Shown: positions 1 to 8,480, counted from the stretch's first letter. The stretch is 15,571 bases of DNA from JBEKHT01 sp050012135 (GCA_050012135.1 JBEKHT010000054.1:1-15571), one strand, 5' to 3'. A program made the numbers and translations. The notes: generated from the letters alone by a model not told the origin.

Positions 1-1
1 G

Positions 2-226
2 ACCAACGGCTTTGTGGAGCGCCTGCAAGGGACCATCCTCAATGAGCACTGGCGGGTGGAATTCAGACGCAGGTTTTTCACCGACATCACGTCGATGCAA
101 TCCTCTCTTGACCGATACTTGGATTTCTACAACCACCACCGCCCACATCAGGGCTACCGAACCAGGGGCCGAACCCCAGCCCAGGTTCTAGCCCGAGGGA
201 GATCCAACTATGCGCCCGCATCATGA
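2..226 (+). CDS. IS481-like transposase, C-terminal fragment
   Basis: This is the tail of an integrase-core (rve) transposase that is open to the left window edge. The reading frame starts at base 2 and stops at the TGA at 224-226. The visible part begins TNGFVERLQG; the Glu in this motif is where the last acidic residue of the DDE catalytic triad lies in this family. It continues to FYNHHRPHQGYRTRGRTPAQ, the typical C-terminal signature of IS481/IS3-type transposases. The first two catalytic Asp residues and the helix-turn-helix would lie upstream of the window, so activity cannot be judged. IS3-group membership is the main alternative. Confidence 0.8.
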   Translation, partial: TNGFVERLQGTILNEHWRVEFRRRFFTDITSMQSSLDRYLDFYNHHRPHQGYRTRGRTPAQVLARGRSNYAPAS

Positions 227-240
227 ACATGAACGAGAAG

Positions 241-266
241 TGTCAACACCTATCCGGTACTGGACA
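241..266. repeat. Putative right terminal inverted repeat of the IS
   Basis: A 26-base segment starts TGTCAACACC and ends GGTACTGGACA, 14 bases after the transposase stop. Read inward from the right it begins TGTCCAGTACC, resembling terminal repeats of IS481/IS3-group elements. The partner repeat is outside the window, so the boundary is an inference. Confidence 0.4.
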
Positions 267-682
267 CACTAGTCACGCGGCTTGTCTTGTCGACCATTCC
301 ATTTCCGCCCCGAACCTCACCGTGGATCGATCCACCCGGGATTTCCGGAGATTATCCTCCATCGCCCCCTGCCGCAGGCACAATAGGGGATGGAGAAAGG
401 GACAGGCCCACCGCCAGCTGGGCCACAGGTCGGTCGGACAATTCGGATGCTCAGCCTTTCAAGCCAATGGGGCGCTGATTGAATCAACTCCTGCCCCTGC
501 TTCGGAATACCCCCTCGCCTGGGCAATCGACCCCTTTCATCTCGGGTTCGATCTACTACCATCAGGCCCGCATCTCGGAAGAGCGACTCATCAGAACGGG
601 ATTTCGGACGGGCATGCCGATTCGGACCTCAATCCTTCCGCCGTTTGGGCGTGAGATCCCGTCCGGGGCGCGATCGTCGTAG
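267..682. other. Gene-free stretch between IS end and DoxX gene
   Basis: About 416 bases. Several overlapping open frames exist on both strands, but they are rich in Arg, Pro and Ser, lack a convincing ribosome binding site and match no family I recognise. I see no tRNA, and no stem-loop followed by a T-run that would serve as a terminator for the leftward DoxX gene, which ends at 683. Confidence 0.5.
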
Positions 683-1261
683 CTAGGTTTTCCCTGGACG
701 GAATACTTTGCCTGGGCCCCAGGGAGTACCCAACCAGGAAAGGAACCATCGGTCCAGCCCCCACCAGCCCGCCGTTTTCCAGGCCAGGATGATTAGGATC
801 TCCAAGATCAATAGGACTGGGTTGGTGCTCACCGCCCCCGAGAGGAGGTAGTTCATGTTCATGAAGCAGCCGAAGAAGGCCGCGAGACCGGTGAAGATCC
901 CGAGGACCAGGGCAATGCCGACCAGGAATTCGCCCCAACTCACGGCGTAGCTCCAGCCCCCCAAATGCGGCATAACCGCATTCTGAAGGAAGGCGGCATA
1001 CCAGCCCTGAACGTTGGGATGGGCCCCAGTTGCCTGCCCCAGCGCGCCTTTGACAAACCCACCTAGCGCGGTTCCAGCCTTCGCTCCGACCCAGGTATCG
1101 CTGTGGAGTTTCTCCCACCCAGCCAGAATCCACTGATAGCCGGCATAGACCCTGACAAGCAGCCAAATCCAAGACCAGCGGACGGAATTGAACAGAGCTC
1201 GGGCAACAGGAGGGTCCTCGAGCGTTTCCACTGCGGCCGGCTGGGGACTTTTTGATGTCAT
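683..1261 (-). CDS. DoxX-family membrane protein
   Basis: A 192-residue integral membrane protein of the DoxX/DoxD-like family; family members are linked to thiosulfate:quinone oxidoreduction or to redox-stress complexes, but the exact role of this one is unknown. After a polar N-terminus come about four hydrophobic segments. One contains the family-like VRVYAGYQWILAGWEKLHS, and others are VSWGEFLVGIALVLGIFTGL, FFGCFMNMNYLLSGAVSTNP and VLLILEILIILAWKTAGW. The start chosen is the ATG at 1261-1259, because AGGAGG (1273-1268) sits six bases upstream on the minus strand. The frame stays open further upstream (to 1369) but without a better signal. It is transcribed divergently from glnA and stands alone. 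The family assignment is good; the function is not determined. Confidence 0.8.
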   Translation of the reverse strand: MTSKSPQPAAVETLEDPPVARALFNSVRWSWIWLLVRVYAGYQWILAGWEKLHSDTWVGAKAGTALGGFVKGALGQATGAHPNVQGWYAAFLQNAVMPHLGGWSYAVSWGEFLVGIALVLGIFTGLAAFFGCFMNMNYLLSGAVSTNPVLLILEILIILAWKTAGWWGLDRWFLSWLGTPWGPGKVFRPGKT

Positions 1262-2099
1262 CTGATTCCTCCTCATCCAAGAATGAAACTCATTCGATCC
1301 GCCAGAGGCTTCCCGCAGCGATTCGAAGCCTGCACTGCCAAACTCGCAAGTCTCAGGTGGAAATGCCACCGTCTGCCAAATGATATCTCATCTTCATGAA
1401 TTGACGACCGCTGGCAGAGTCGGGGCGGGCTGCCACCTCTCATCTGCTCGCCGACGTTTCTCGTTCCGACCCACTTCTCCACGTTTCCGGCATTGCCAGA
1501 TCTTCGCGTGCCGATCGATTCAAAGAACCCGCCCCCCAAGGGGCACGGTTCTTCGCCGCGAACCCACGCGAAACTGCGGCAATCCCTGCCCGCGGGAGGG
1601 GCAGCGACCTGGCGAGACCGGAGTGCCTTCATTGTCTGCGCACAATCAGCAACCCCGAGCCGCGTTCTGCCGTTCGGCCCGCAGCAGATTGCCGCCTGGG
1701 TACCATGATCGCCCGTCCTTGGGCGTGACCGCAGCTCGATTCCTGAACTCTAGGTGAGGGTTGGTCCTTCGGGCGGTAGACGTTGGGTATCGAAGGGGGA
1801 TCTTGACCGCGATGGCTCCCTGTCTGTTGCCTGATCTGGGCTGCCAACCCATTTGGCGAAGGGGTTCTTTGCCAGACGACGCGAGAATGCTCAAATCAGC
1901 CAAGCGCTGGCTACTTGTATTCCGGTCCGCAAGGGGTGGGCGCACCGGCACTCCCGGCCCATCCGTGCCTACCGCGACTGGACCCTCTCCCTGCCCCCGG
2001 GTCCGCTCGGATAACACGACCTCCGCTCGACCCGCGCCCAGAAGTCGAGCCCCAGAAAACGGCAACCTGGGCTATGATTGACATCCGGGAGAATGAGCC
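1262..2099. other. Divergent intergenic region between DoxX and glnA
   Basis: About 838 bases with no supportable gene. Open frames here are shadows with Arg/Pro/Ser-rich, unrecognisable translations. The stretch contains a cluster of GCCA/TTGGC half-sites at about 1842-1912, including the near-palindromes at 1854-1874 (arms TGGCGAA/TTTGCCA) and 1898-1912 (AGCCA-N5-TGGCT). These could be regulator sites for glnA. I could not identify a convincing sigma70 promoter for glnA; TATGAT at 2074-2079 is a weak -10 candidate. Confidence 0.5.
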
Positions 2100-3443
2100 A
2101 TGGCCGAGGACTTGATTAAGCGCATTGGACGGGATGGGGTTCGATTCGTATGTCTGCAGTTCATGGATGTGGTGGGGACTGTCAAAAGCGTAGATCTCCC
2201 TGCCCACCGCCTGGAAGACGCCTTGGAGAATGGGGTTTGGTTTGACGGCTCCTCGATCGAGGGGTTCGCCCGAATCCAGGAATCAGACATGCTTCTTCGT
2301 CCCGACATCTCCACCTATCAGGTGCTTCCCTGGAGCGAGCCGGAGCGCAAGCGGGCACGCATGTTTTGCGACGTCTACACCTCCGAAGCCGAGCCCTTCG
2401 CCGGGGATCCGCGCGGGGCGCTCAAGCGGATGCTGGGCAAGGCAGCCGATCGAGGTTGGCAATTCAACACCGGCCCCGAACTCGAGTTCTTTCTCTTCCG
2501 CCGCGATGGCGACATCCGCCCGGTTCCTCATGACACCGGGTCCTACTTCGACTTCTCGGCGCGCGATGAGGCCCAGCGCGTGCGCAACCAGATCATTTTT
2601 GCCCTCGAGCAAATGGGCCTGGAGGTCGAGATGGGCCACCACGAGGTGGCCCTGGGACAGCACGAGATCGACTTCCATTATGCAGACGCGCTAACCACGG
2701 CCGACAATGCAGTCACCCTCAAGTATGCTGTCAAGGCGGTTGCTAACCTGAACAACTTGACGGCTACTTTCATGCCCAAGCCTATTTTTGGGATCAACGG
2801 ATCAGGCATGCACACGCACATGAGCCTGTTTCAGAAGACCGCCCGCGGAGCCAGAGCCTCCAATCTCTTTTATGACGCCAAGGATGAGTTTCACCTTTCC
2901 GCCCTGGCCAAGTCGTTCCTGGCTGGATTGATCGATCACGCCCGTGCGCTGGCGGCCGTGGTGGCCCCGACCGTGAACTCCTACAAGCGCATCGTCCCGG
3001 GTTATGAGGCCCCCGTCTACGTGTGCTGGGCACAGATCAATCGCTCGGCGCTGATCCGCATCCCGCGCTATTCCGCGGGGAAAAAGAGCGGCGCGCGGAT
3101 CGAACTGCGCTTTCCGGATCCCTCCTGCAACCCCTATTTGGCATTCGCCGCGATGCTGGCGGCGGGAATGGACGGGGTCGACCGCAAGCTGGTACCTCCC
3201 GCCCACGTCAACAACGTCGACGTGTACCATCTTTCGGAAGAAGAGGTGAAGCGCCGCGGCATTCCCATGCTCCCCGGCTCACTCTTGGAAGCTCTGGCTG
3301 AGCTGAGCAAGGACGAGGTCGTCAAGGGGGCTCTGGGCCGTGCCGTGTATGAGGCCTTTGATCGGGCCAAGCACGAGGAGTGGGACGACTACCGCATTCA
3401 TGTCACCGACTGGGAAATCGAACGATACCTTGAGAACGCCTAG
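2100..3443 (+). CDS. glnA: Glutamine synthetase, type I (GSI-alpha)
   Basis: Cytoplasmic dodecameric enzyme that makes glutamine from glutamate, ammonia and ATP; the central nitrogen-assimilation step. At 447 residues it matches the shorter GSI-alpha class (Bacillus GlnA is about 444). Visible motifs in order are: the beta-grasp latch with DGSSIEGF (49-56); the metal-binding GPELEFFLF (125-133); the ATP/substrate loop NGSGMHTHMSL (233-243); the glutamate-binding PTVNSYKRIVPGYEAP; and the arginine-rich KSGARIELRFPDPSCNPYL (329-347). The region around 371-380 reads NNVDVYHLSEEE, not the NLYDLP adenylylation loop of GSI-beta, so control by adenylylation is unlikely. The start ATG has GGGAGA about seven bases upstream. 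It stands alone. Confidence in identity is very high. Confidence 0.97.
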   Translation: MAEDLIKRIGRDGVRFVCLQFMDVVGTVKSVDLPAHRLEDALENGVWFDGSSIEGFARIQESDMLLRPDISTYQVLPWSEPERKRARMFCDVYTSEAEPFAGDPRGALKRMLGKAADRGWQFNTGPELEFFLFRRDGDIRPVPHDTGSYFDFSARDEAQRVRNQIIFALEQMGLEVEMGHHEVALGQHEIDFHYADALTTADNAVTLKYAVKAVANLNNLTATFMPKPIFGINGSGMHTHMSLFQKTARGARASNLFYDAKDEFHLSALAKSFLAGLIDHARALAAVVAPTVNSYKRIVPGYEAPVYVCWAQINRSALIRIPRYSAGKKSGARIELRFPDPSCNPYLAFAAMLAAGMDGVDRKLVPPAHVNNVDVYHLSEEEVKRRGIPMLPGSLLEALAELSKDEVVKGALGRAVYEAFDRAKHEEWDDYRIHVTDWEIERYLENA

Positions 3444-3910
3444 CCTGACTGGGTGAAAAGCGGAAGGCACCGCGCAGGTTTCCTCTTGGCAGGCTGCAAT
3501 CCGGCGGCAGGGGGGGCAAGTCCGCCGCCCGAGCTGGATTCGAGCCCGCCCTGCTCTTTCCTTTCCAGAAGGTTCTCGGCCCATGGTGCTCATCATCGGG
3601 GCAATGCATTCAGCATTGAATCCGAATGAAGCGGTGAGGTGACCGACGGGCGCGGAACGGAGCCGGCCATCTGGGCGATGAGCCGGATGCCCCGTTATTC
3701 CCTGAGGCACGTGCTCAAGACCCCTTGAACGCCGGGGATCCCTTGGCCCCCACCGCAGCCTGCGATCCCCGAGAAGGAACTAGCCGAGGTCGTGGCGCAG
3801 GTCTCGGGCACCGGGAAGAGCCGGATGCTTGGGCCGGGTCTTCTCCGGTTCGAGTTGATTTCGGCTGCCCGGGGGCTTCTCTTCTGCCGGAAACCTTTGG
3901 AGGCGCCTAC
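3444..3910. other. Gene-free stretch after glnA
   Basis: About 467 bases. A G-rich hairpin (CGGCGG at 3502-3507 with CCGCCG at 3522-3527) lies 60 bases past the glnA stop, but no T-run follows, so it is at best a weak terminator. Small inverted repeats occur at about 3603-3635 (ATTCA/TGAAT and AATGC/GCATT). The frame of the downstream thioesterase is open back to 3725, but that extension is Gly/Arg/Pro-rich and non-homologous in look, so I treat it as non-coding. Confidence 0.45.
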
Positions 3911-4771
3911 ATGTCTTCCCTGCGTCTACAAGTCAGACCCAGCGATTGTGACTTCTACGGACACGTGAACAACGCCGTCTACGTGAGCTACTTCGAGCAG
4001 GCTCTGGCCGAGTGCTTGACTTCGATGGGCTACGCGCTCGACTGGCAACCGCAAGGCGAACACTCCTGGCAAGCACGGTCATTGACTCTCGAGTACCGGC
4101 AGGCGGCAGCCTACGGAGATGCCTTGGAAGGGAACCTCTGGTTGGCAATTCCGGATCCGGTCCATCCGGCCTTTGCCTTCGAGATGCTTCGGCGAACATC
4201 CAGTCGTGCCAACGCAACCCTGCCCCTCTTCCGCGCGCTGGGTGCCTGGTCCCGTTACCGCAGGGGGACGAACGAGCCCCAGCAGATCCCCGCGGAATTG
4301 ATGATGAGACTTCCACGAGACGGGGGATCTCTCCCGCGGGAACCGCGCGGGGCTCCTGCCGCCTCCCAAGCGAAAAGATACTTCCTGAACCACATTGTCG
4401 AGCGCAATGAAGTCGATCCGACAGGGCAAGTCCACCTGCAAGCTCTCTTCCGGATGCTTGAGGAAAGCCTTTCCAGCGCCTGCACTCAGGCGGGATGGCC
4501 AGTGGAACGCTGGCTGGCCGCCGGGTTTTTCACGGTGCAGACCCACCACGACTGCCAGATCCTTTCCCTGCCTAAGGCCGGCGAGGACGTCAGGATCGTG
4601 AGCCAGCTGGTGGAGGTGCGACGCCTTGGGGGCACCTGGCTGATCGAGGTGCAGCGGCCGGCGGACGGGCGGCTGCTTGCGCGGGATCACTCCACGGGGG
4701 TTCACCTTAACCTGGAAGGGCGGCCAGCCTCTCCGCCTTCGCAAATCCTCGAGAACATCCAATTTGGATAG
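3911..4771 (+). CDS. Double-hotdog acyl-CoA/acyl-ACP thioesterase
   Basis: A 286-residue protein with two tandem hotdog halves. The N-terminal half has RPSDCDFYGHVNNAVYVSYF (9-28), the 4-hydroxybenzoyl-CoA thioesterase (4HBT) signature; Asp14 aligns with the catalytic Asp of the DCD motif in that family. The second half starts near YFLNHIVERNEVDPTGQVHL and keeps the matching pattern (E-V-D-P-T-G, then a hydrophobic helix with LEES). Two fused hotdogs suggest the acyl-ACP thioesterase (FatA/FatB-like) layout, releasing free fatty acids from acyl carriers in the cytoplasm; single-substrate specificity cannot be read from sequence. The start is the ATG at 3911 with GGAGG (3898-3902) eight bases upstream; the frame is open upstream but without homology. 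It is a single gene with no obvious operon partner. Confidence 0.75.
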   Translation: MSSLRLQVRPSDCDFYGHVNNAVYVSYFEQALAECLTSMGYALDWQPQGEHSWQARSLTLEYRQAAAYGDALEGNLWLAIPDPVHPAFAFEMLRRTSSRANATLPLFRALGAWSRYRRGTNEPQQIPAELMMRLPRDGGSLPREPRGAPAASQAKRYFLNHIVERNEVDPTGQVHLQALFRMLEESLSSACTQAGWPVERWLAAGFFTVQTHHDCQILSLPKAGEDVRIVSQLVEVRRLGGTWLIEVQRPADGRLLARDHSTGVHLNLEGRPASPPSQILENIQFG

Positions 4772-5161
4772 AGGCAGAGATCCGTTTCCTGCGCCAGCTC
4801 CTCTCCGTCATGCTCTTACCGAACTTCCCTTCGGCACTCTCCTCTTGGCCAGCGTGCGCCAAGGTGCGGGCTCGCGCCTTGCCGCGGCCCCCGCCGCCCT
4901 CGCAGGCCAGATGGAGCCGGGCATCTTTTTGGCGGGGGGTTCAGCCTCTCGCGGATATCGCTGGTGCCTGGCTCGTCCTTCACTTTCAGGTCGAAAATGG
5001 CAGGTAAGGATAGGCCGCGTCGAGGAGAGGCTTGGGTGGGTCGGAAGGTCATGGAAGGGCACAGGCTATTGGTAGGTCCGCATCAAACGGCCTAGAATCT
5101 AGGCCTATCGCTGTTATCGACCATTTCAAAGAGCTTGCTCCCGGCATTATTGGAGCCAAAC
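4772..5161. other. Intergenic region before the lipoprotein deacetylase
   Basis: About 390 bases without a recognisable gene; open frames on both strands look like noise. The last 95 bases hold a candidate promoter and a perfect palindrome, listed separately. Confidence 0.5.
5069..5105 (+). promoter_or_regulatory. Candidate promoter with overlapping palindromic operator
   Basis: TTGGTA (5069-5074), an 18-base spacer and TAGAAT (5093-5098) form a plausible sigma70 promoter (4/6 and 5/6 matches). A perfect palindrome, GGCCTAGA-A-TCTAGGCC (5089-5105), covers the -10 box and the likely start point. The palindrome position suggests a repressor site. The transcript would have a leader of about 57 bases before the GTG start at 5162. 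Confidence 0.4.
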
Positions 5162-6421
5162 GTGCCTTGTCGGTCACCTAAGATTGTCCTCCTGGCTTTG
5201 ATCGCTGTCGCGCTGGAGAGCTGCAGCGGACCGGCGGCCTCCCAAGCGATGATCACACCTTCTGCGGCTATCAATCCGACGATGACGGCGCTTCCAACGC
5301 TATCACCGGCACCATCCTTGACCCCAACGGTGAACCCGGCCTCCACCAACACCCCTTCTCCCACCAGTCTCCCTCTGTACCTGCCGGCGACTGTCTGGCC
5401 CGAGGACCCAGAGGTAGCTGTTCTGGTCTATCACCGTTTCTTGCCGGATACGGCACCCTATTCCACAACCACCAAGATGCGCCTGAAGGACTTCCGAATT
5501 CATTTGCAGCGACTGTATGATGCCGGTTACAGCCTGATCCCCCTGGAAGATTGGTTGAACGGCAACCTGACTTTGCCAGCCGGGCGGCGCCCTTTGATCT
5601 TGACTATGGATGATTTGTTCTTTGCCGACCAAATCTTTCTGAACGAGGAGGGTCAGCCCTCGACAGATTCCGGGATCGGTGTCCTGTGGCAGTTCTCACA
5701 GGAGCATCCTGATTTTGGCTTTTCGGTAGCCCTATTTGCGAACCTGGGCGATAAGGACTATGCCAATGAGGAGGTGAATGGGCGTTTTCTGTTGGGAAAG
5801 GATTGGCAAGACAGCCTAGCCAAGGTGATTGTATGGTGCCTTGAGCACAACGCCTTCCCTTACAACCACACCTTCACTCACCCCCGCCTGGATCTGACTC
5901 CTGCCAATGTGATCACCTGGGAGCTGCGTGAAAACGATGACACCCTGCGCTCTTTCCTGGCACGTGCCGGACGAGAGGACCTGGTCTCTAAGCTGGATAA
6001 CCTGGTGGCTCTGCCATACAGTATCTGGCCTACCAGCGAGGGCGAGAAAAAGCTCCTGGAAACGTACATCTCCCCTGAGGGGAAGCCCGTTCAGGCCATT
6101 TTCGAGGCCGATTACGCTTATCGACCCAAATACATGCCAGCGCCCTATTCAGCTGCATTCGACCGCTACCATCTTCCACGCATGGAGGGTTTGAATTCAG
6201 CCATCGATCTGTTGGAAACCAAGAAGGACTTATTCCCACCGGTGAGCACATGCCAGGTGGGCCCGCTAGATGACACCCAGCTCGCGGACACGACTTACCT
6301 GGCCAGCCAAGTGATGAAGATGGTAGACCTCTCCCGCTGTACGGCTGGGGTATATGCGTTTCAAGGGCAGTTGTTCCGTGTATCCGCAGGAAATGCAGAG
6401 CAGCTTAAGACTGGTCCATAG
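5162..6421 (+). CDS. Lipoprotein with polysaccharide deacetylase (NodB/CE4-like) domain
   Basis: A 419-residue exported protein. The start chosen is GTG at 5162 because GGAG (5152-5155) precedes it and it gives a clean lipoprotein signal: PCRSPK, then IVLLALIAVAL, then lipobox LESC with acylated Cys21. A TTG nine codons upstream (5135) is the alternative. A Thr/Pro/Ser-rich linker (about 25-75) leads to the catalytic domain, which opens AVLVYHRFLPD. The NodB-like motif 1 is LTMDD (Asp150, Asp151) and motif 2 is HTFTHP (His236, His240), the usual metal-binding triad of CE4 deacetylases. Motif 1 reads DDL instead of the common DDG. The probable role is removal of acetyl or similar groups from a surface polysaccharide outside the membrane. 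The substrate is unknown. It is likely controlled by the palindrome at 5089-5105. Confidence 0.75.
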   Translation: MPCRSPKIVLLALIAVALESCSGPAASQAMITPSAAINPTMTALPTLSPAPSLTPTVNPASTNTPSPTSLPLYLPATVWPEDPEVAVLVYHRFLPDTAPYSTTTKMRLKDFRIHLQRLYDAGYSLIPLEDWLNGNLTLPAGRRPLILTMDDLFFADQIFLNEEGQPSTDSGIGVLWQFSQEHPDFGFSVALFANLGDKDYANEEVNGRFLLGKDWQDSLAKVIVWCLEHNAFPYNHTFTHPRLDLTPANVITWELRENDDTLRSFLARAGREDLVSKLDNLVALPYSIWPTSEGEKKLLETYISPEGKPVQAIFEADYAYRPKYMPAPYSAAFDRYHLPRMEGLNSAIDLLETKKDLFPPVSTCQVGPLDDTQLADTTYLASQVMKMVDLSRCTAGVYAFQGQLFRVSAGNAEQLKTGP

Positions 6422-7116
6422 ATCCTCCGAAATAACGATTGAATGACCCCTCAGCAAGAAAGTACAGGGAGCAAGGAAAAGAACTGAACCCCTCTGCCCG
6501 CCATTCTCTCCCCGGTACGCCGTCCCGATCCTCTCTCTATGCCTTCAGGCTCTCCCGGCCCAGGCAGCCAGTCGGCCTGCAGGTCCCAGCAGAGCCCGAG
6601 CCAAGTTGGCTGGCGCCTGAGATATGCCCGGGTCCATTTGAGTGCGCCGCTGGGACTGACGGCATGGCTCCGTTTCTTCTTTGGGATCCCATGAGGTATG
6701 GTTTTTGTGAGGTCCCAGGCGGGATTTTTAGCCGGCCGACCCCGTCCTCACGTTCTGGGGCAGGATTCATTCGAACCCACCGCCCCGTCTTTGCCCCCCA
6801 CTGTCCCACATGTGCTGTACGCATACTCGACTTCCACTTCGCCTCACGGCTTCCAGGCTGCGAGCTGATGGGCCACGGAGCGGCCTCGTGCCTTCCCCAG
6901 AGAACTCCTAGCGCGAGGCTCCGCAGCTACAGCGTAGATGTCGATTCTCCCCTGCGAGGATCTCAAGTGTCGCTGGCCTAACCCGGCCTCCCGCCCCAAC
7001 GTCGGGCTTCCCGCGTGGAAGCAAGAAGTTGCTTGGGGTAAGATAACTCCTCTTTCCGGGCTGGGGAGGGGCAAAGGCCCTGAGCTTGCCTTTGACGTTA
7101 GCCGTCGGAACCGCTG
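6422..7116. other. Gene-free stretch between deacetylase and YibE/F gene
   Basis: About 695 bases. The longest frame (6439-6981, plus) translates to a Pro/Arg/Ser-rich sequence without a ribosome binding site or any recognisable motif, and the minus-strand frame across 6537-6824 is no better. I see no tRNA, terminator or mobile-element end. It may be decayed sequence. Confidence 0.45.
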
Positions 7117-8352
7117 GTGACGGGAAAGAGAGGTCTTGTGCTACGGAGAGGTCCCATTCGGTTCCTGATCCCGCTTCTCATCATCATCGCCCTAGTCCTG
7201 GCCTTCCTCATCTGGGGTCTCCCGACTCCTTCCGCACGGGTCCCAACCCCCGCCGGCACAGCCACTCTGGGCTCACAGACCGCTCGGGGTCGAGTGCTGT
7301 ATGTAGCTCAAGAGACTACGGCCACCTTGGGCGGCAAGAGCCAACCCTACGAGGGGCTGGTCGTGCAGATCCTGGACGGGCAATACCAGGGGGTGAAAAC
7401 GCAGGTGAATTACTACGGGGAGAGTCAATTCCGCCTCGCCCCGGGCGACCAGATCTATGTGGCGCTCAGCCTGAGCCCGAGTGGGCAGCTGCAGGCGAAC
7501 TACGCCGATTTCGTCCGCTTGCAGCCTCTGGTTGTCCTGCTCCTGGCCTTTGTGCTGGCGATGCTGGCGATGGGCCGCTGGAAGGGCCTGGGCAGCCTTG
7601 TGGCCCTGGCGATTACCATGGTGGTCATCGTCCGCTTTGTCATCCCCCACATCCTCGCCGGAGAGGACCCGGTCCGGGTGAGCTTGACGGGGGCGATCCT
7701 GCTGCTTGGCGCAACGCTCTATTTGACCTACGGCTGGAACATGAAGACCCACGCTTCCGCCATCAGCATGACGCTTTCGCTCCTGCTGACCGGGGCCCTC
7801 TCCTCGCTCTTCGTGTTCTTGACCCGCCTGACCGGCTACGGGGATGAGAACGTCATGTATCTCATGCAGTCGCTGTCCGCACAGATCGACCCGCGGGGCT
7901 TATTGCTCGGGGCGATGATCATCGGCGCGGTGGGAGTGCTGGGCGACCTGGTCACCTCGCAGTCCGCGGCCGTGTTCGAGATCTATGATGCCAACCCGTT
8001 TCTGGGGGTGCGGCGGACTTTCGAGAAGGCCATGCGCGTCGGCCAGGACCATGTAGCGGCCACCGTCAACACCTTGGTGCTGGCCTACACCGGGGCCTCC
8101 CTGCCGCTGCTGCTCATGTTCACCCTGGGCAACGGCAACTACGGGTTCTTCATCAACTCAGAATTGCTTTCCGAGGAGATCGTGCGCACCCTGGTCGGAT
8201 CTTTGGGGCTGGTGGCTGCCGTCCCGATTTCAACCCTGGTGGCCACCCTCTTGATCGTGAAGCAGAAAGATCAGGAGCCGGAGGGCGGCCTTGTCCTCCC
8301 CGGAGCGCGGAAGGAACCGTCGGACGATCCGGTCCGCGGGGACCGGTTATGA
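7117..8352 (+). CDS. YibE/F family multipass membrane protein
   Basis: A membrane protein of 411 residues with about eight hydrophobic segments. After TM1 (about 13-33) there is an extracytoplasmic beta-rich stretch (about 48-130, starting TARGRVLYVAQE). Then come TM2 (LVVLLLAFVLAMLAMG), TM3, TM4 and more, with the family hallmarks GVLGDLVTSQSAAVFE and GQDHVAATVNTLVLAYTG near the C-terminal half. YibE/F proteins are widespread in Gram-positive bacteria and Chloroflexi; no biochemical role is firmly known. The start at GTG 7117 has no clear ribosome binding site; the GTG at 7138, seven codons in, has AGAGG just upstream and may be the true start. It is a single gene. Confidence 0.85.
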   Translation: MTGKRGLVLRRGPIRFLIPLLIIIALVLAFLIWGLPTPSARVPTPAGTATLGSQTARGRVLYVAQETTATLGGKSQPYEGLVVQILDGQYQGVKTQVNYYGESQFRLAPGDQIYVALSLSPSGQLQANYADFVRLQPLVVLLLAFVLAMLAMGRWKGLGSLVALAITMVVIVRFVIPHILAGEDPVRVSLTGAILLLGATLYLTYGWNMKTHASAISMTLSLLLTGALSSLFVFLTRLTGYGDENVMYLMQSLSAQIDPRGLLLGAMIIGAVGVLGDLVTSQSAAVFEIYDANPFLGVRRTFEKAMRVGQDHVAATVNTLVLAYTGASLPLLLMFTLGNGNYGFFINSELLSEEIVRTLVGSLGLVAAVPISTLVATLLIVKQKDQEPEGGLVLPGARKEPSDDPVRGDRL

Positions 8353-8448
8353 GACCCGGGCCTTCGCGCATGGTATCCAGCCGGTTTTCATGCCTTGGGC
8401 TGGGTCAGCTCAGGTGCCCAGGAGGTTCGATCCCGACCTGCTCCCGGA

Positions 8449-8480
8449 CCGGCTCCAGGGGAGCCGGACCGGTTCCCCTG
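8449..8480 (+). terminator. Overlapping stem-loops downstream of YibE/F gene
   Basis: CCGGCTCC-AGG-GGAGCCGG (8449-8467) is a perfect 8-bp stem with a 3-base loop. The 3' arm also takes part in a second near-palindrome (8456-8480, outer arms CAGGGGA/TCCCCTG, inner CCGG/CCGG, one mismatch), so the two folds are mutually exclusive. No T-run follows, so intrinsic termination is uncertain; it could stabilise the mRNA end instead. Confidence 0.3.

Larger units (their letters stand above)
1..266 (+). mobile_element. Right-hand remnant of an IS481-like insertion sequence
   Basis: The window opens inside a transposase whose last 74 codons (2-226) show the C-terminal end of an rve-type DDE integrase core. 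It is followed within 15 bases by a TG...CA-bounded segment (241-266) that looks like a terminal inverted repeat. The element therefore probably ends at about 266, and everything to the left lies outside the window. Family assignment to IS481 rests on recognising the NGFVERLQGT and FYNHHRPHQGYRTRGRTPA motifs. The left end and any target duplication cannot be seen. Confidence 0.6.

Noticed and set aside
1262..1369. 36-residue N-terminal extension of the DoxX protein
   Set aside because: The extension is not hydrophobic or family-like, and the start at 1261 has an ideal AGGAGG six bases upstream.
3502..3527. glnA transcription terminator
   Set aside because: The CGGCGG/CCGCCG stem has a 14-base G-rich loop and no following T-run, so it does not meet the pattern of an intrinsic terminator.
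3530..3560. tRNA-like T-arm (GGATTCGAG)
   Set aside because: The flanking bases do not form a T-stem and no acceptor, D or anticodon arms can be drawn.
3725..3910. 62-residue N-terminal extension of the thioesterase
   Set aside because: Gly/Arg/Pro-rich with no homology; the ATG at 3911 has GGAGG at the right distance and starts just before the hotdog motif.
6760..6785. tRNA-like T-loop on the minus strand (GGTTCGAAT)
   Set aside because: No pairing of the stem and no other tRNA arms nearby; only a chance hairpin.
6439..6981. 180-residue plus-strand open frame
   Set aside because: No ribosome binding site, biased Pro/Arg/Ser content, no recognisable family; typical of chance open frames in GC-rich DNA.
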